A DNA stretch of 27,825 nt from Azolla pinnata (GCA_037176905.1 JBBBWG010028012.1:31927-59751); one strand, 5' to 3'. Counted from the stretch's first letter, positions 1-10,891 are shown. The notes: generated by a model from the sequence alone, not told the origin. Program-made: numbers and translations.

Positions 1-420
1 GCACCTATGCATGCATGGATGTGTGCATGCATGTATTTGTGCACTTGTGCATGTATGCGTGCATCGGTATGTGCATGCATGTATAGGTGCATATGCACGT
101 ATGTGCACATACATACATAGATACATATGCATGGCACTTGTGCATGTATCTATGTATGCATGCGTACATCGAGCGTGTGCATTTATGTGTATATAGCTGA
201 GTGATGATTTATTTTTTCTATGTGTGTGTATGAATGATGTATATGCATGTACGTCTGTATGTATGTATGTGTGCATGCATGCATGTGTGTGTGCAATAAG
301 GTCTCTCAGTGTAGAAATGCATGTATGTATACAGTGTAGTTATGTGTCTCGGCCTCTAAAACGGGTTGTATGCGTGCATGCATCATGTACATACATACAC
401 TTGCTCCATTTACATATATA
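1..420. repeat. ATGC/GTAT-rich simple-sequence block at the left edge
   Basis: This block is dominated by ATGCATGC, GTATGTAT, ACATACAT and GTGTGC words with little other content, and long stretches alternate purine and pyrimidine. It resembles the reverse complement of the 19.1-20.1 kb minisatellite, with TGTGTGCATGCATG here against CATGCATGCACACA there. Its left end lies outside the window. Short reading frames here encode only Met/Cys/His/Val-rich strings and are artefacts of the repeat. Confidence 0.8.
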
Positions 421-3084
421 CATACCTGAACACAGACAGAATCCGAGATGCAACTGCTGGTTGCTTCGCTATGGCATTGTTGCCCCTCGATTCCCAGACT
501 GTACGACATTGTCTACGAGCTTTCCAGGTTGTCGTATAGCGTGAGATGCATCAACATGATCCTCTACTATTCATCTTGATCTCCTTGTCTCATCGAAGTT
601 CCTATATATACTATTCATCTTAATTCCGTAGCAACGAAGAAGAGAGAGATGACCATAACGAATCGTTAGATCATCCGGCAGGCCTCATGACCTATCATCA
701 CCCACACAATTATGCACAATCAGACAAAGCTTGACACTTTTATGCATCGTTTCCATGTCCATTGATGATAAGAACCAAATACTCTTGTTTGAACGAGAGT
801 CCTTAAAAAAGGCTTATTTCTCCCATTTTTCCTTAGTACTCTTTAGGAAACTATTCAAAATAAAAAAACAAAAATTGTTTCACCAATCTTAGTGGCCACT
901 TGTTACACAAAAAAAACATAAATGATTTCTTTGACAACATTAGAAGAGACCCAAATGTTCCAAGATTTATCCTTATTCGATTTATAGAAGATTTATTGGA
1001 ATTTCAAATGGATTAATTATGGTTTGTAGCATACTCAAATTTATTCAGTTGCAAGTTGTAACTTGTTTTTTATGTGCCCCACTAGATTTATATATAATAT
1101 ACAAATATTGTTTAATATAAGGAAGAAAAAACTGGGCATTCAAGTAAAATGTCTTGTAGATTTTTGAGAGTAAGATCATCTCAACTTCAAACATGAGGAC
1201 AATCTAAACATCTCATTTACTCACAACCATGTTCCAACTAGAACAATTAGAACATATAGAAATCAATGCATGGGGTTCCAATTATGTGCTCAAGTCACAA
1301 TCGAGAAACAAGATATTATAAAATCAGTAAAAACAAGTATGCAAATACGTAAATTCAATGAGATTCAAGTATATTATTAAAGAGAGAGCAAGTATCATTA
1401 AAGAGAAACCAAAAGTTGATCTCATTCTATATCGATGATGGGATGCATCTATTTGCACACTACATATTAACTCTACACCACAAACTATAAGACTTCGACA
1501 AACATAGAATAAATCTAGTCATGTAGGACTTTTTTTTCCATTTTCTTATAACACACTCAAGGGATTGGGTAGTGAAGTGGGTTTTGAATCCTATTAGATT
1601 TGATGCTTATACTTCTTGGATTTGTACTCAAATTCTTTTCTCATCACAAAAACAATCAATTGGAGGCTTGAACACCTTCAAACCAGATGGTGAAAGTCCA
1701 CTGCAGTATATGAGACGTTGTGAATGCCTGAGTTCTCTTTGCGTGTGTTGGTGACGGGGACGAAGTTCCTGGACACCAGCTCGAAAAACAAATCAGAACT
1801 TCAGGGCCAAATGGCAACTGTAACAAACTTAATCACATGCTCTATTTCCATTCAGACCTAACTATGGGTATTCTTGGAGAAGAATCAACAACCATCGGTC
1901 GATTGTCATTTTGACCCAATCCAATGGTTATGCATTGCTTCAACGGAGGGTAATTTGCGGCCATGCTTCCATTCTTTCTGCAAATAGTCTACAAAGGTTA
2001 GTGTCTTCCTTTTCCTACCTTTCATATTATATATAATCTCTCTCCTTTTGTCAATGTATAAAACATATATCACAACGTTGGCCTTTCCTTATTATTGCTG
2101 CTGCAATTGCACAAGATGCTCTCTACTGTTTTGAGCATTATTCTCCTACAAGGGACTTTGATGCTCTAAATCAGCATATTTGCTGTCCCTAGATTACTTC
2201 CCTTGGATATTCCACAGGCCCGCCAAGTTCTGACCCCTTAATTCTATGATGAAGAGACTACTGCCATTTATCGGCGTGTACACAGCAACGTGATTGCCCA
2301 AGACCATTGATTATTGGACGCATAATCATAATCCTTGATGCATCTTCACATCTTTTCTAAGTACCTACCAAAATTTGTACAAACCTTATCTTCACCTCAC
2401 AATGGAAGTTTTCCAGGCCTAATTCCTTAAAAGCTTGCTCCTCAACGACTTCCAAGATCTATACCTACACCGCATGAAATATCAACATCTTTGAGCATCC
2501 GCACACACTTGATGTAGCTCAAGTACTCAAATTTTATATTTCATGCTAATTTCTTACCCCTTACAGCAGTATATCTGCTCCTGCTGATACTTGATTTGCC
2601 CTCGTCTTCAATAATAGTCGTGATATACTGATATTCTCTTCAACCAAGTTGAATCTTATCTGCTGACCATATTTCTTAACCTCTGCATCCGTTCTATGCA
2701 TGTTTTTTGGCAACAGTTTATGATAGTTTTCATGGACGGAAACATATTCGTTCATGCCACCAGCTCTTGGATCCTATAGACGCAGGTTGGGTCTTTTGTT
2801 GCCGATACTGATTGTGTGGATGCCATTGTGGATGCCATTGTGGTTGCCATAGGAGTCCCATCTGATTTTTGCCACTGGTATAGCATCCGATTTTGGAGAG
2901 GGCATCCTGGCTGCCCTCTCTACATTATTCTTTTCCTAGCGCAGATTCCACTGCAAGAGTTTTGGCGCTCTATGGATACCCTTTCTGCATGCTTCATGAC
3001 CCTTTTGTTTTTGTAGTGACATGGCTCAACATTAAGGTGCTTGAAAACTAATTCTTGTAAAAATGACATCTTGTAATCTGCGTG
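421..3084. other. AT-rich intergenic region, no gene recognised
   Basis: No reading frame here exceeds about 65 codons and none resembles a known family. The right end must hold the 3' untranslated region of the minus-strand PPR gene, whose stop codon is at 3085-3087. A 64-codon minus-strand frame at 2561-2755 is not recognisable. A small 12-base tandem repeat, GTGGATGCCATT with a degenerate third copy, sits near 2815-2852. The stretch 780-1550 is strongly AT-rich with A-runs and could be decayed transposon sequence, but no ends, terminal repeats or coding remnants are visible. Confidence 0.5.
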
Positions 3085-5991
3085 CTACCTTTCTTGTTCT
3101 ACTACCTTAGATTCCCTGCCTGACTGTAAAAACTGCACAAACCGCATCTCATGTGTAGCCATGTTTGCAAGATCAAATCTTCTAGCTCGTCTATAGATGT
3201 TTATTACCGCTTTGAAGCAAGCTTCATCTGGTTGGCATGATTGTTTCATTGAGCTGAACAACCTTACCACATCTCCCACCAGTCCAGCTTTTCCATACAA
3301 CAGAAGCATTGTGGTAAATGTCACTACATTTGGGCTTGGACCATTAGTCTGCAACTTCATGAATATACTGACAGCGTCATGGAACCTTCCATTGGCTCCA
3401 TAAACGTGGAGTATTGTGTTATAGGCAGCTATATCAAGAGCTACACTGCTTTCTTTTAGTTTAGCACATTCTTCCATGGCTTCTGTTTGCATCCCAACAA
3501 AACAGTAAAGAGTTGCAATAGCGACTAAGCGATGTATACCATGATTTTCCTTCTCACGCACCAATTTCAGTTTTAACACTGCTTCTTTTAGTAGCCCCGA
3601 GTTCTCGAGAACATCTTTGAGACAAAAATAAGTTTGTAAATTAGGCCAGCATCCTTTCTTAATCATTTTTTTTAGTAGATCAAGGGCCTGATCATGTTTC
3701 CCGTAACTTGCATACAAGTCTATGACTGTATTGAAAGATGAAACACTAGAAAGCAAACCCAGTTCTTGCATAATTCTTGCAACAGAAAAAGCTTCTTGGG
3801 CCCTTCCTGCTTTCCGTAGTATATTTATTATAGTCTTGCATGAAGCTTTGTCGATGTACCTTCCTTTTTGCATTTTCTTGAAAGAAACCCTTGCTGTGTT
3901 GGTCATGCCGCTCATGCCATAGATGTGAAGAAGAATATTCCAAGCATGCACATTTGGCTGCACCTCCATACATTGTATCTTCCTAAACATTTCTTCAGCT
4001 TTATCCAACATGTCGAGTTTCCCATAAAGTTTCATCATCAAACAGTAAGCGATTGTATTAGTAGCATGACCTTCTGCCTCCATGTCCTGCAAAGTAGTCT
4101 CTGCTTCCTTCTGCATACCAACATTCACATAAGCATTTATCATGGCTGTATATGCCACTTCATCTAAATGGGAATGGCTGATTTTCATTTCTTGGAATAT
4201 ATTCTCAGATTCCTTGAGTTGGTGGGACTTGGAATACAGAGAAAGAACAGCTGTGTAACTGGAGATGCTCGGCTTGAAACCTGCTTCGCGCATCTGTGAA
4301 AATAGTGAGACTGTCTTCTCTATGGTAGCGCATATTGACGCAGCGTGTATCATCGTGTTGAAGGTGGACTCGTTTGGTGTGATTCCTTCAGAATTCATAT
4401 TTTCAAACAAACGATAAGCTTTCTGATACATTTTCCCTACCCCATATGCCTTAATCATAACATTACAAAGCAAGGTGTTTCTCCCTAGACCTAACTCAGC
4501 TGAAAAAAGAAAGATTTCTTCAGCTTGCTTCCACAGTCCTCGTTCTGCATATGAATCGATCAAAGGCAGCAAAGTATCAATAGAAAGACCAGTACATAGC
4601 TTCAGTCTACTAAATTGATCAGAAGCTTTTGAATAATCTTCCATCCTTATGCATGTTTGAATAAACTGAACATGCATTGCCGCATTCAGAGGGAATCCAG
4701 CTTGTTCCATTTCAAACGCAATTTCTTCTGCCTCACTAACCAATCCATTAGAACAGTAGCCATGAAAAAGAGTTCTGTATGAGATAGCGTTTGTTAATGT
4801 CCTGGAGCGTTTTGAGCTCGATAGAGTTCTTCGAGCAGATATTAGATCGCCAACTTTTACATATAAAGCAATAAGAATATTGTAAGTGCCTACATCTGGT
4901 TTGCATCCACTATCAACCATTTTCCCAAACAAAGCTTCAGCTTCTGAGACATCATGATTGCAAGCATATATCTGCATCATTATATTGAAAGAAACCACAT
5001 CTGGTTTCAGACCACATGCGAGGATGTCATCAAATACACGAGTGGCATCCTGAAGGCGACCCACCTTACCATACAAATCTATCAACGTGTTATATGTATC
5101 TAGATTATAAGGTCGTATATGTTTTTCATCTCCTGGCAGACTGTAAATCAACTTCCGGCTAAATTCTTCTGCTTCTCTATACTGTCCAGCTGATTTATAT
5201 AGATTCAACACTGTATTCAGTGTGACTTCATCTGGTTTGGTCTTTTCAACATCCATGCCTTCAAACCATTTCACTGCCTCGCTTTTCAATCCAGCTTTAC
5301 TATAGGCATCAATGATAGTGCTATATGTAACATTTGTAGGACAAACACGTTTCTCTTTCAGCATGTCGTCCCAAAGTTGCCCCAAAAGCTCCCATTTCCT
5401 GTGTTTTCCAACGATCTTGAACATAATATTGTACCTGAATACATTAGGAATGTGGTTTTCCTGAGATTTGAACCAAGAGAACAAATCCATGGAGGCTTGC
5501 AAGTCAGCATGTAGTTCATTGAGAAGGATGGCCTCTTCACGAGGAGTGAGTTTACCTTGCCAAGGTAGGATGGCAGTTTGAACATCGTCAACAGAACGCA
5601 AGGATTTAAGAATAGCAAGAATTTTCTGGCTATGCCGTTTCTTTTCTCTTCTTATCCTTGATTCATTTGGATGGAGGTATGCTTGTCTCCTACCATTAGC
5701 AGCAGTATCGAGACAAAACGGTTTCTTTTCCTTGTCTTCTTCTAGTATCTGATTCTCTTCTTTCTCTTTCTCTTTCTCTTTCTCTTTCTCTTTCTTTTTC
5801 TCGTTCTCTTTCTCTCTCGCCTTCTCCTCCCTCTTCGTCTTGTCTGAGTATATCCGTGCGGACTTGTGACGAAGGATGGGCAAGGGATGAGCAAGAAGAA
5901 TCATCGGATGTTCTTTCTGTGGTAAGGCACGATGTCCGTCTGCATCCACGGTGGAGTATGCGACTGAGAGATCGATGAGCAGCTTCTGCAT
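3085..5991 (-). CDS. P-class pentatricopeptide repeat (PPR) protein, 968 aa, intronless
   Basis: This is probably an organelle-targeted, sequence-specific RNA-binding protein acting in transcript stability, splicing or translation. I start it at the first in-frame ATG (5989-5991); the frame stays open upstream to 6033 but only through non-ATG codons. Residues 1-45 are a leader whose targeting class I cannot call. Residues about 52-90 are a Lys/Glu-rich (KEKEKE) low-complexity stretch encoded by a TTTCTC microsatellite. Residues about 183-949 hold 22 consecutive PPR motifs of 34-36 residues, with clear signatures such as TYNTLIDLYGKVGRL and VTFTTMLLLYGKAGLV. I see no E, DYW, SMR or LAGLIDADG domain, so it is P-class. 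From memory, the region just before repeat 1 (PREEAILLNELH) and the first repeats resemble Arabidopsis At3g23020/At1g73710-type proteins. The lack of introns is usual for the family. Family assignment is very sure; the orthologue is not. Confidence 0.95.
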   Translation of the reverse strand: MQKLLIDLSVAYSTVDADGHRALPQKEHPMILLAHPLPILRHKSARIYSDKTKREEKAREKENEKKKEKEKEKEKEKEENQILEEDKEKKPFCLDTAANGRRQAYLHPNESRIRREKKRHSQKILAILKSLRSVDDVQTAILPWQGKLTPREEAILLNELHADLQASMDLFSWFKSQENHIPNVFRYNIMFKIVGKHRKWELLGQLWDDMLKEKRVCPTNVTYSTIIDAYSKAGLKSEAVKWFEGMDVEKTKPDEVTLNTVLNLYKSAGQYREAEEFSRKLIYSLPGDEKHIRPYNLDTYNTLIDLYGKVGRLQDATRVFDDILACGLKPDVVSFNIMMQIYACNHDVSEAEALFGKMVDSGCKPDVGTYNILIALYVKVGDLISARRTLSSSKRSRTLTNAISYRTLFHGYCSNGLVSEAEEIAFEMEQAGFPLNAAMHVQFIQTCIRMEDYSKASDQFSRLKLCTGLSIDTLLPLIDSYAERGLWKQAEEIFLFSAELGLGRNTLLCNVMIKAYGVGKMYQKAYRLFENMNSEGITPNESTFNTMIHAASICATIEKTVSLFSQMREAGFKPSISSYTAVLSLYSKSHQLKESENIFQEMKISHSHLDEVAYTAMINAYVNVGMQKEAETTLQDMEAEGHATNTIAYCLMMKLYGKLDMLDKAEEMFRKIQCMEVQPNVHAWNILLHIYGMSGMTNTARVSFKKMQKGRYIDKASCKTIINILRKAGRAQEAFSVARIMQELGLLSSVSSFNTVIDLYASYGKHDQALDLLKKMIKKGCWPNLQTYFCLKDVLENSGLLKEAVLKLKLVREKENHGIHRLVAIATLYCFVGMQTEAMEECAKLKESSVALDIAAYNTILHVYGANGRFHDAVSIFMKLQTNGPSPNVVTFTTMLLLYGKAGLVGDVVRLFSSMKQSCQPDEACFKAVINIYRRARRFDLANMATHEMRFVQFLQSGRESKVVEQER
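5752..5812. repeat. TTTCTC hexanucleotide microsatellite inside the PPR gene
   Basis: About nine near-perfect TTTCTC units, read as Lys-Glu dipeptides on the minus strand. The period is a multiple of three, so changes in copy number alter the length of the acidic/basic linker without breaking the reading frame. Confidence 0.85.
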
Positions 5992-6137
5992 TTCACAGCA
6001 ACGTGGATAATGGAGAGGACCGACCTTATGCAAACAGAGGGGAAACCTGCTGGGAGAGACGGAAGCTCGTACGCAGAAACAGCAGCAGAAGCGATGGATC
6101 AGCCTCCTTCCATTGCAGCCTGCACGAGAACGGGCAA

Positions 6138-6185
6138 AGAAGAAGAAAGAAAGAAAGAAGAAGAAGAAGAAGAAGAAGAAGAGAA
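6138..6185. repeat. GAA/GAAA homopurine tract upstream of the PPR start
   Basis: This almost uninterrupted purine run consists of AAGAAGAAAGAAAGAAAG followed by about ten GAA units. It lies 150-200 bases upstream of the PPR ATG, as TTC repeats on that gene's own strand, so it falls in the likely leader or core promoter. Pyrimidine-rich tracts of this kind are common in plant 5' leaders and promoters; any role here is inference. Confidence 0.8.
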
Positions 6186-6214
6186 GACATGAAATGGATA
6201 AGATTCACTAATTG

Positions 6215-6520
6215 TGATTAAGGGGGTGTGATTAAGAAAACGTGATTAAGGAGCTGATGACAATTGGTGATTATGGAGCTGATGACCATTGGTGATTAAG
6301 GAGTTTATTAGCGTAGGAGGGTGACTAGTGTGGGGTTAAGAAGGTGGCAGAGTGCACGATTGAGGAGGCGCATGAGCTCGTGACTAATTCAATTAGCGAA
6401 TCATGGGTGATTTGGAGGGTGATTAGCGAGTGAGAGGTGATTAGTGTGGGGACCGGAGATTCGATTTGAAAGGGATTAAGGAGGCAATTAGTGTGGGGAT
6501 TAAAAAGGTGATTGGAGAGC
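6215..6520. repeat. Degenerate GTGATTAAGGAG / GTGATTAGTGTGGGG repeat field
   Basis: Variants of GTGATTAAGGAG, GGTGATTA(T/G) and ATTAGTGTGGGG recur about every 15-40 bases over 300 bases, for example GAGCTGATGACAATTGGTGA followed by GAGCTGATGACCATTGGTGA. Copies are diverged and spacing is irregular, so this is an old short-unit repeat field. It lies in the promoter region of the minus-strand PPR gene and includes an ACCATTGGT palindrome that contains a CCAAT-box-like word on the minus strand. Confidence 0.65.
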
Positions 6521-6963
6521 ATTCGTGGAGCCTGTTTTAGTTATGTACCTCAAAAAATATAAAGCAATAAATGCATGATGGCAAGTACGTCTGCTATGAT
6601 GAAACCAATAGGAAACTTGATCAATGGTGATTACGATGGGTTTAAAGTTTAGGGTTTAGGATTCATGTAAACACTAAAGAGTGCTAATTTATCCTTCTTC
6701 AAGTACAAGTAATTTATGCTTTGTTGTTTTGTTGTTATCATCAAGCTCAAGCCCAAAGAGTGCTAGTTAAGTACTAGCCAACAGAATATGGTACTAGATG
6801 GTCAAAAATCAGTGGATTGGCATTGTTGATGAAGCCGTGCTCACTCATTGAACATGTGTAAAGGCCATAGTAACATGAAATTGCAAAAATTGTTGTGTTG
6901 TTGAGCATGAGTATGGACCTTGTAAGGTTTGTAATTAACAAACCTTTTCATCAAGCTTTACAG

Positions 6964-7110
6964 GTAACAAATAACATATTTGCATTTCTACCCCTTGAAT
7001 GAGGCTTTGAACATGCTTACATATCTACCCTTTCTGGCCCTTCCGATCCATCAAGAAATTTTACAGTTAATGAAGAGCATATTTACATTTCTACCCCTTT
7101 ATAGATAACA
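6964..7110. repeat. Two diverged copies of a TTACATTTCTACCCCTT repeat
   Basis: The word AACAAATAACATATTTGCAT followed by TTCTACCCCTT (from 6966) and GCATATTTACATTTCTACCC CTT (from about 7078) match the conserved part of the tandem pair at 8149-8442, where it reads TTACATTTCTAGCCCCTTCA. Intervening sequence also shares TCTACCCTTTCT and GCCCTTCC words with copy A at about 8208-8222. This suggests an older dispersed copy of the same element. Confidence 0.5.
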
Positions 7111-8148
7111 AAGCTTTCTTGCCATTAATCTCATATATTTACTTGTATACCCACTTCTAGTCATATCATGAAGCTTTTGCTGTGGGAAAAAGACTTCTAG
7201 TCATATCATTTCCAAGAAGTAGACATACATACTAGGCAACAAAATTAAGTTGAAATCAGACGGTGTAGAATAATTAGAGAGATTTTGAGAGCAACATGGC
7301 CTTAGATCACCGAAGGTAGTGCTTGTCACAACTTACGCCGAATAGCATCATCAACAATGTGGCGACAACCAAGAGCCTTTTCGTGAACACAATGGGTTCT
7401 ATTGTGAGATAGGGGCAAAGGAGTAGACAAAAGCGAGGACAATCACAAGGAATTCAAAAAGCAAGATAATGAGTCGAGCAAACCAGTGGAATAGTATGGA
7501 GATAAATTAAAGCAGGAGAAATAGAAATTGTGCACAAGTGGGTAAATAAGGCTTAGTAAATAAGGCCATTGGATATTATAAAAGTCAGATGGGCACTTTT
7601 TCTAATGACATATTGAGTTAATTTGGTTGCAATGAAGTGTTGTAGCTGGGATAAGAATAAGCGAGTCTTTCAAAGTTTCTTTCAAACCCAATGCCAACTG
7701 CACATGCGCTGCAACAACCGTTTCTTTCTATTGCTCAATGTACGGAATCTGTAAGTGCTGCAACCACTAATTGGTGTTTCATTCTAGCACATTGTTGTAA
7801 AATCTTTCTAACATCGTTGTTAACACCACTAAACTTATTGTAGTGTCATCGTCAATTCTCTCATCGTATCTTTCACCATGTATCCATAAGAAGCTTGATT
7901 AATGAGGCAAACAAAATAGAGCCTATCAAATCAGGATAAAAAAGGAGACACTTGATAATGAATCAACATATGCAGATTGGTATCGTCACCGTGTTTTTCC
8001 TATGAAGCAACCTAATCTATGACCAAAATCGGTTTCAACACACACATGTATTGTTTCACGAAATGCAGATCTAATGGTCAAGGTGGCCTCAGGTTTCCCT
8101 CAAACTATTCGATGCCATCTAATCTCAAGACAACTTCACCGCCCTGAC

Positions 8149-8442
8149 GCTCCTACAACAGATTCCAGATCCCAGATTCTGAATTGGAACAAGGATTTCT
8201 ACCCTTTCTTTCCAGCCCTTCCATCAGATTGCTCCAACCGTAGATTAACAAAGAAATATGGTTACATTTCTAGCCCCTTCAACATTTCCTCCATTTAATG
8301 TACAATCTCAGAAGCTCCTGCAACAGATTCCAGATTCCAGATTTTGGAACGAGGATTCCTACCCCTCTTGATCGCAGATTAACAAAGAAATATATTTACA
8401 TTTCTAGCCCCTTCAACATGTCATTCATCGTTTTGTGTACAA
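8149..8442. repeat. Tandem duplication (about 155 and 129 bases)
   Basis: Copy A (8149-8304) and copy B (8314-8442) both begin GCTCCT(A/G)CAACAGATTCCAG, share AGATTAACAAAGAAATAT and TTACATTTCTAGCCCCTTCA, and end near GTACAA. Copy A carries about 25 extra bases in its centre. The pair sits just upstream of the probable transcription start of the Agenet gene. Confidence 0.8.
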
Positions 8443-8454
8443 GTGTTTTTTTCT

Positions 8455-8545
8455 GTTCTCAGGAGCTGTGCTTCCTGAACCCTGCGGCGTTCTGTGCTTC
8501 GTCCTCCATCGCTCGCATCCCTCCACATCCATGTCAGCTTCCAAG
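8455..8545 (+). other. Possible first (leader) exon of the Agenet gene
   Basis: A GC-richer stretch after AT-rich spacer ends at a good donor (TCCAAG|GTAAGA, exon end 8545). A candidate acceptor at 10832 (GTGCAG|GTTAG) lies 59 bases upstream of the Agenet start codon. An ATG TCA GCT TCC AAG run lies just before the donor, but joined to 10833 in phase it meets a stop within about 14 codons. I therefore read it as untranslated leader. The left boundary is a guess, and it could belong to another transcript. Confidence 0.35.
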
Positions 8546-10832
8546 GTAAGAATCCCTCATCCATTCTCCTCTCCTTCCTGCTTTCTGCTCTCTGCCTTTC
8601 GTTTTCCCCACCTCAGGGTGAATGAATCACTCTGTAATGAATGCGCTTATAAACGCCGGAAGAATGGAAAAGAGTATGATCCGGCACCGTTTGTTCTCTA
8701 CGTCAAACCGGTTTCTGTCTCCCTGTTACTGCCAATTGCTTATATAGTGGTGCGGTCTGCCGCCAAATGGTTTCTTCTGTATCCATTTTACACCTTTCGA
8801 CCGCTTGTAACTCGAGTAGACTCATCGTGCACGTATCTGATGGAATTCTGTGATCGTATACATGCGCATTCCGACTTATGCCTATAGTAAGAAAAGTTAT
8901 AATGGAAGCCCCACTTGACATGTGAAGCTGATTAGATTCACGTGAATATAGGATTTGAAGGGGTGGGTGTTTACCAAACCGGTATAGGTGAAATATAGGG
9001 GGAAACCATTACTGTATTGCGTGCAAGGCTAGGCAGAATCACCATGGTTTTGAACCTGGACAGAAGGCCTTGTCAGGTTGGGCTTAGGCATGGTTCAGCT
9101 GGTAAGGCTAGGTGGGAACTCTCTTCCAAATTGAAGCTGGTGTTCTTGATGGAGTTGGAACTCAAGTTGAATTATTCTACTTGAATTAATGGCATGGTAT
9201 TGTTTGTAACATAAGTTTAAAATGATTCAAGAATATTGTAGTCGATAATTTCATATCATAGAAATGTTGGGATTATAAAGCCAGTAAATCTGGAGTACGA
9301 TTTTTGCTGAAATAGACTTCATGGTTACAAGAGGCTTAGAACATGCACACAGAAAGGAAACACTAGCTCCCTACAGTATTTGAACATTTAATATATTATG
9401 TGTTACTACGGTGGTACTCTACTTCCGGTTTAGGGGACTTCAAGTATGGTTATAAATTTTCTCTTTTTTCTTCTCTATGGGTTGAAATGAGCGAGTTTGG
9501 TTGCTTCTTCCTCCATCCCTTTCAAAGTCAGTCACATCAAGCCGATTTAGAGGGTCATTTTGTCTACTCAACTCCCTGAAAACAAGAAATGATTGAAACT
9601 TACATCATCTTGCACTAACATAGTGTTGTTGGTAGGCTTCAAAACTTGGCTCCCTCCCACTCTCTTTTTTCTTCGTAAATGTATGTTTGTATTAACACAA
9701 CATGACAATACAAAAAACACCCCTGCTATTGTAATTACTTTAATAATAGCAATGTGGTATAATTAGAGCCCCCCCCCTCTCTCTCTCTCTCTCTCTTTCG
9801 TGCCTGGTTTTCTCACATGCGTTAATGCATGCACACCTTTTCAAATTATGGGTGATGTAGGATTCCCTGAGAGGGTACCTCTTGTTGGAATTTTCATATT
9901 ACTTGTAGCCCGTTTGTTGTCAATTTCATTGCAAATAATTTGTCATATCTTGATGATTCAGTGAAGATGATTGTAAGGGCATCTGGTTATGGTTGGTGCT
10001 ATTATCCACAGGATAAACTGTATCAACTGGCCTGTCTCTTTGCTCAAGAGAAGATTGTTTCTTTTACTTTGGCTGGAAATGACTACTGTGAGACTGATGT
10101 CAGTGCCGCATGCCTTGCCTTCATGAACCCTGTGTATGCCAACACGATTGTAAAATATTTAACATACAATACATGTAGAATACATGCTCATGAATTCTCT
10201 CATCCCCATTGAACTGAAGAAGTTGACTTCAAATGAATCCTGATGGTATATATAGTGATCTATTTGTATAGTATTATAAGGTCCAATTTCATGAAACAGG
10301 GATTATTTAGCTCCTCTCTGTCTGTGCAAATCACAAATAATGAGGAACTAGCTTCCCTATGCATAATTGTCTCAAGCTACAACATTGTGTTGGACCATTT
10401 GCAATTTTGTTCTGTAATCCTTCTATGATATTTCATGTTAGTTCTCACTGGTAATATAAATCTTTACCAAATATATTCATGAATATACATATGGATCTGT
10501 GTTGGTTTGACGTTGAATTTTGGAAGTGAATCTTTAAATCATATGGCAGCAAACGGCTTTTATGTTCTACTTATTAAAAACCATGGCCTGAAGAAATACC
10601 TTAATTTTGTGCATATTTTGGATTTAGCATAATTATTTTTTATCTAAATACTGTGTAGCTGGTACCTCGAAACATCTATTTAGGCTACATATGGTATCTG
10701 ATTAACTGCGCAGTTTTTGTTTTATTGCATTTGGAAAAAGTTTTGTTAGTGAAAGCTACGCATATGTGAGGAACAACCATATTTACATAGAAATTGGATC
10801 CATTTATCTTCTGTGCCTATAAAACAGTGCAG
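8546..10832 (+). other. Probable leader intron or spacer, no gene recognised
   Basis: I see no coding exon that I can defend. A 90-codon frame at 9940-10212 has no recognisable motif. A C9 run followed by about ten TC units lies at 9769-9797. If the donor at 8546 and the acceptor ending at 10832 are used, this is a 2.3-kb leader intron; otherwise it is promoter and spacer DNA. Confidence 0.35.
9769..9797. repeat. C9(TC)n microsatellite
   Basis: A nine-C run is directly followed by about ten TC dinucleotides. It lies upstream of the Agenet coding region. Confidence 0.85.
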
Positions 10833-10842
10833 GTTAGACACT

Positions 10843-10887
10843 ATGAGGGCCAATTACAGCAGCAGGAATATTAGTTTAGAAGTTTGA
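10843..10887 (+). promoter_or_regulatory. Upstream ORF (14 codons) just before the Agenet start
   Basis: An ATG at 10843 opens a 14-codon frame (MRANYSSRNISLEV) that ends with TGA at 10885-10887, four bases before the main ATG at 10892. If the leader is transcribed as proposed, ribosomes would meet this frame first. Such a short gap disfavours efficient reinitiation, so it may lower translation of the main protein. Confidence 0.45.
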
Positions 10888-10891
10888 AACC

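Larger units (their letters stand above)
6551..8442. other. Intergenic spacer between divergent genes
   Basis: No coding region is recognised. A short interstitial telomere-type word (TTTAGGGTTTAGG) lies near 6648-6660, a 17-base direct repeat ACTTCTAGTCATATCAT occurs near 7153 and 7192, and a dispersed repeat family is described separately. The spacer separates the minus-strand PPR gene from the plus-strand Agenet gene and must contain both promoters. Confidence 0.55.

Noticed and set aside
11..196. Small Cys-rich frame that could look like a secreted peptide
   Set aside because: It is a translation of ATGC/GTAT simple-sequence DNA with no signal peptide and no defined cysteine pattern.
5992..6033. 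PPR start at 6033, giving 982 aa
   Set aside because: The codon there is TTG; the first in-frame ATG is at 5989-5991, so the extra 14 residues are probably untranslated.
9030..9120. tRNA- or SINE-like sequence around GGTTTTGAACCTGGACAG
   Set aside because: No cloverleaf could be folded by eye and no A-box/B-box pair at proper spacing was found.
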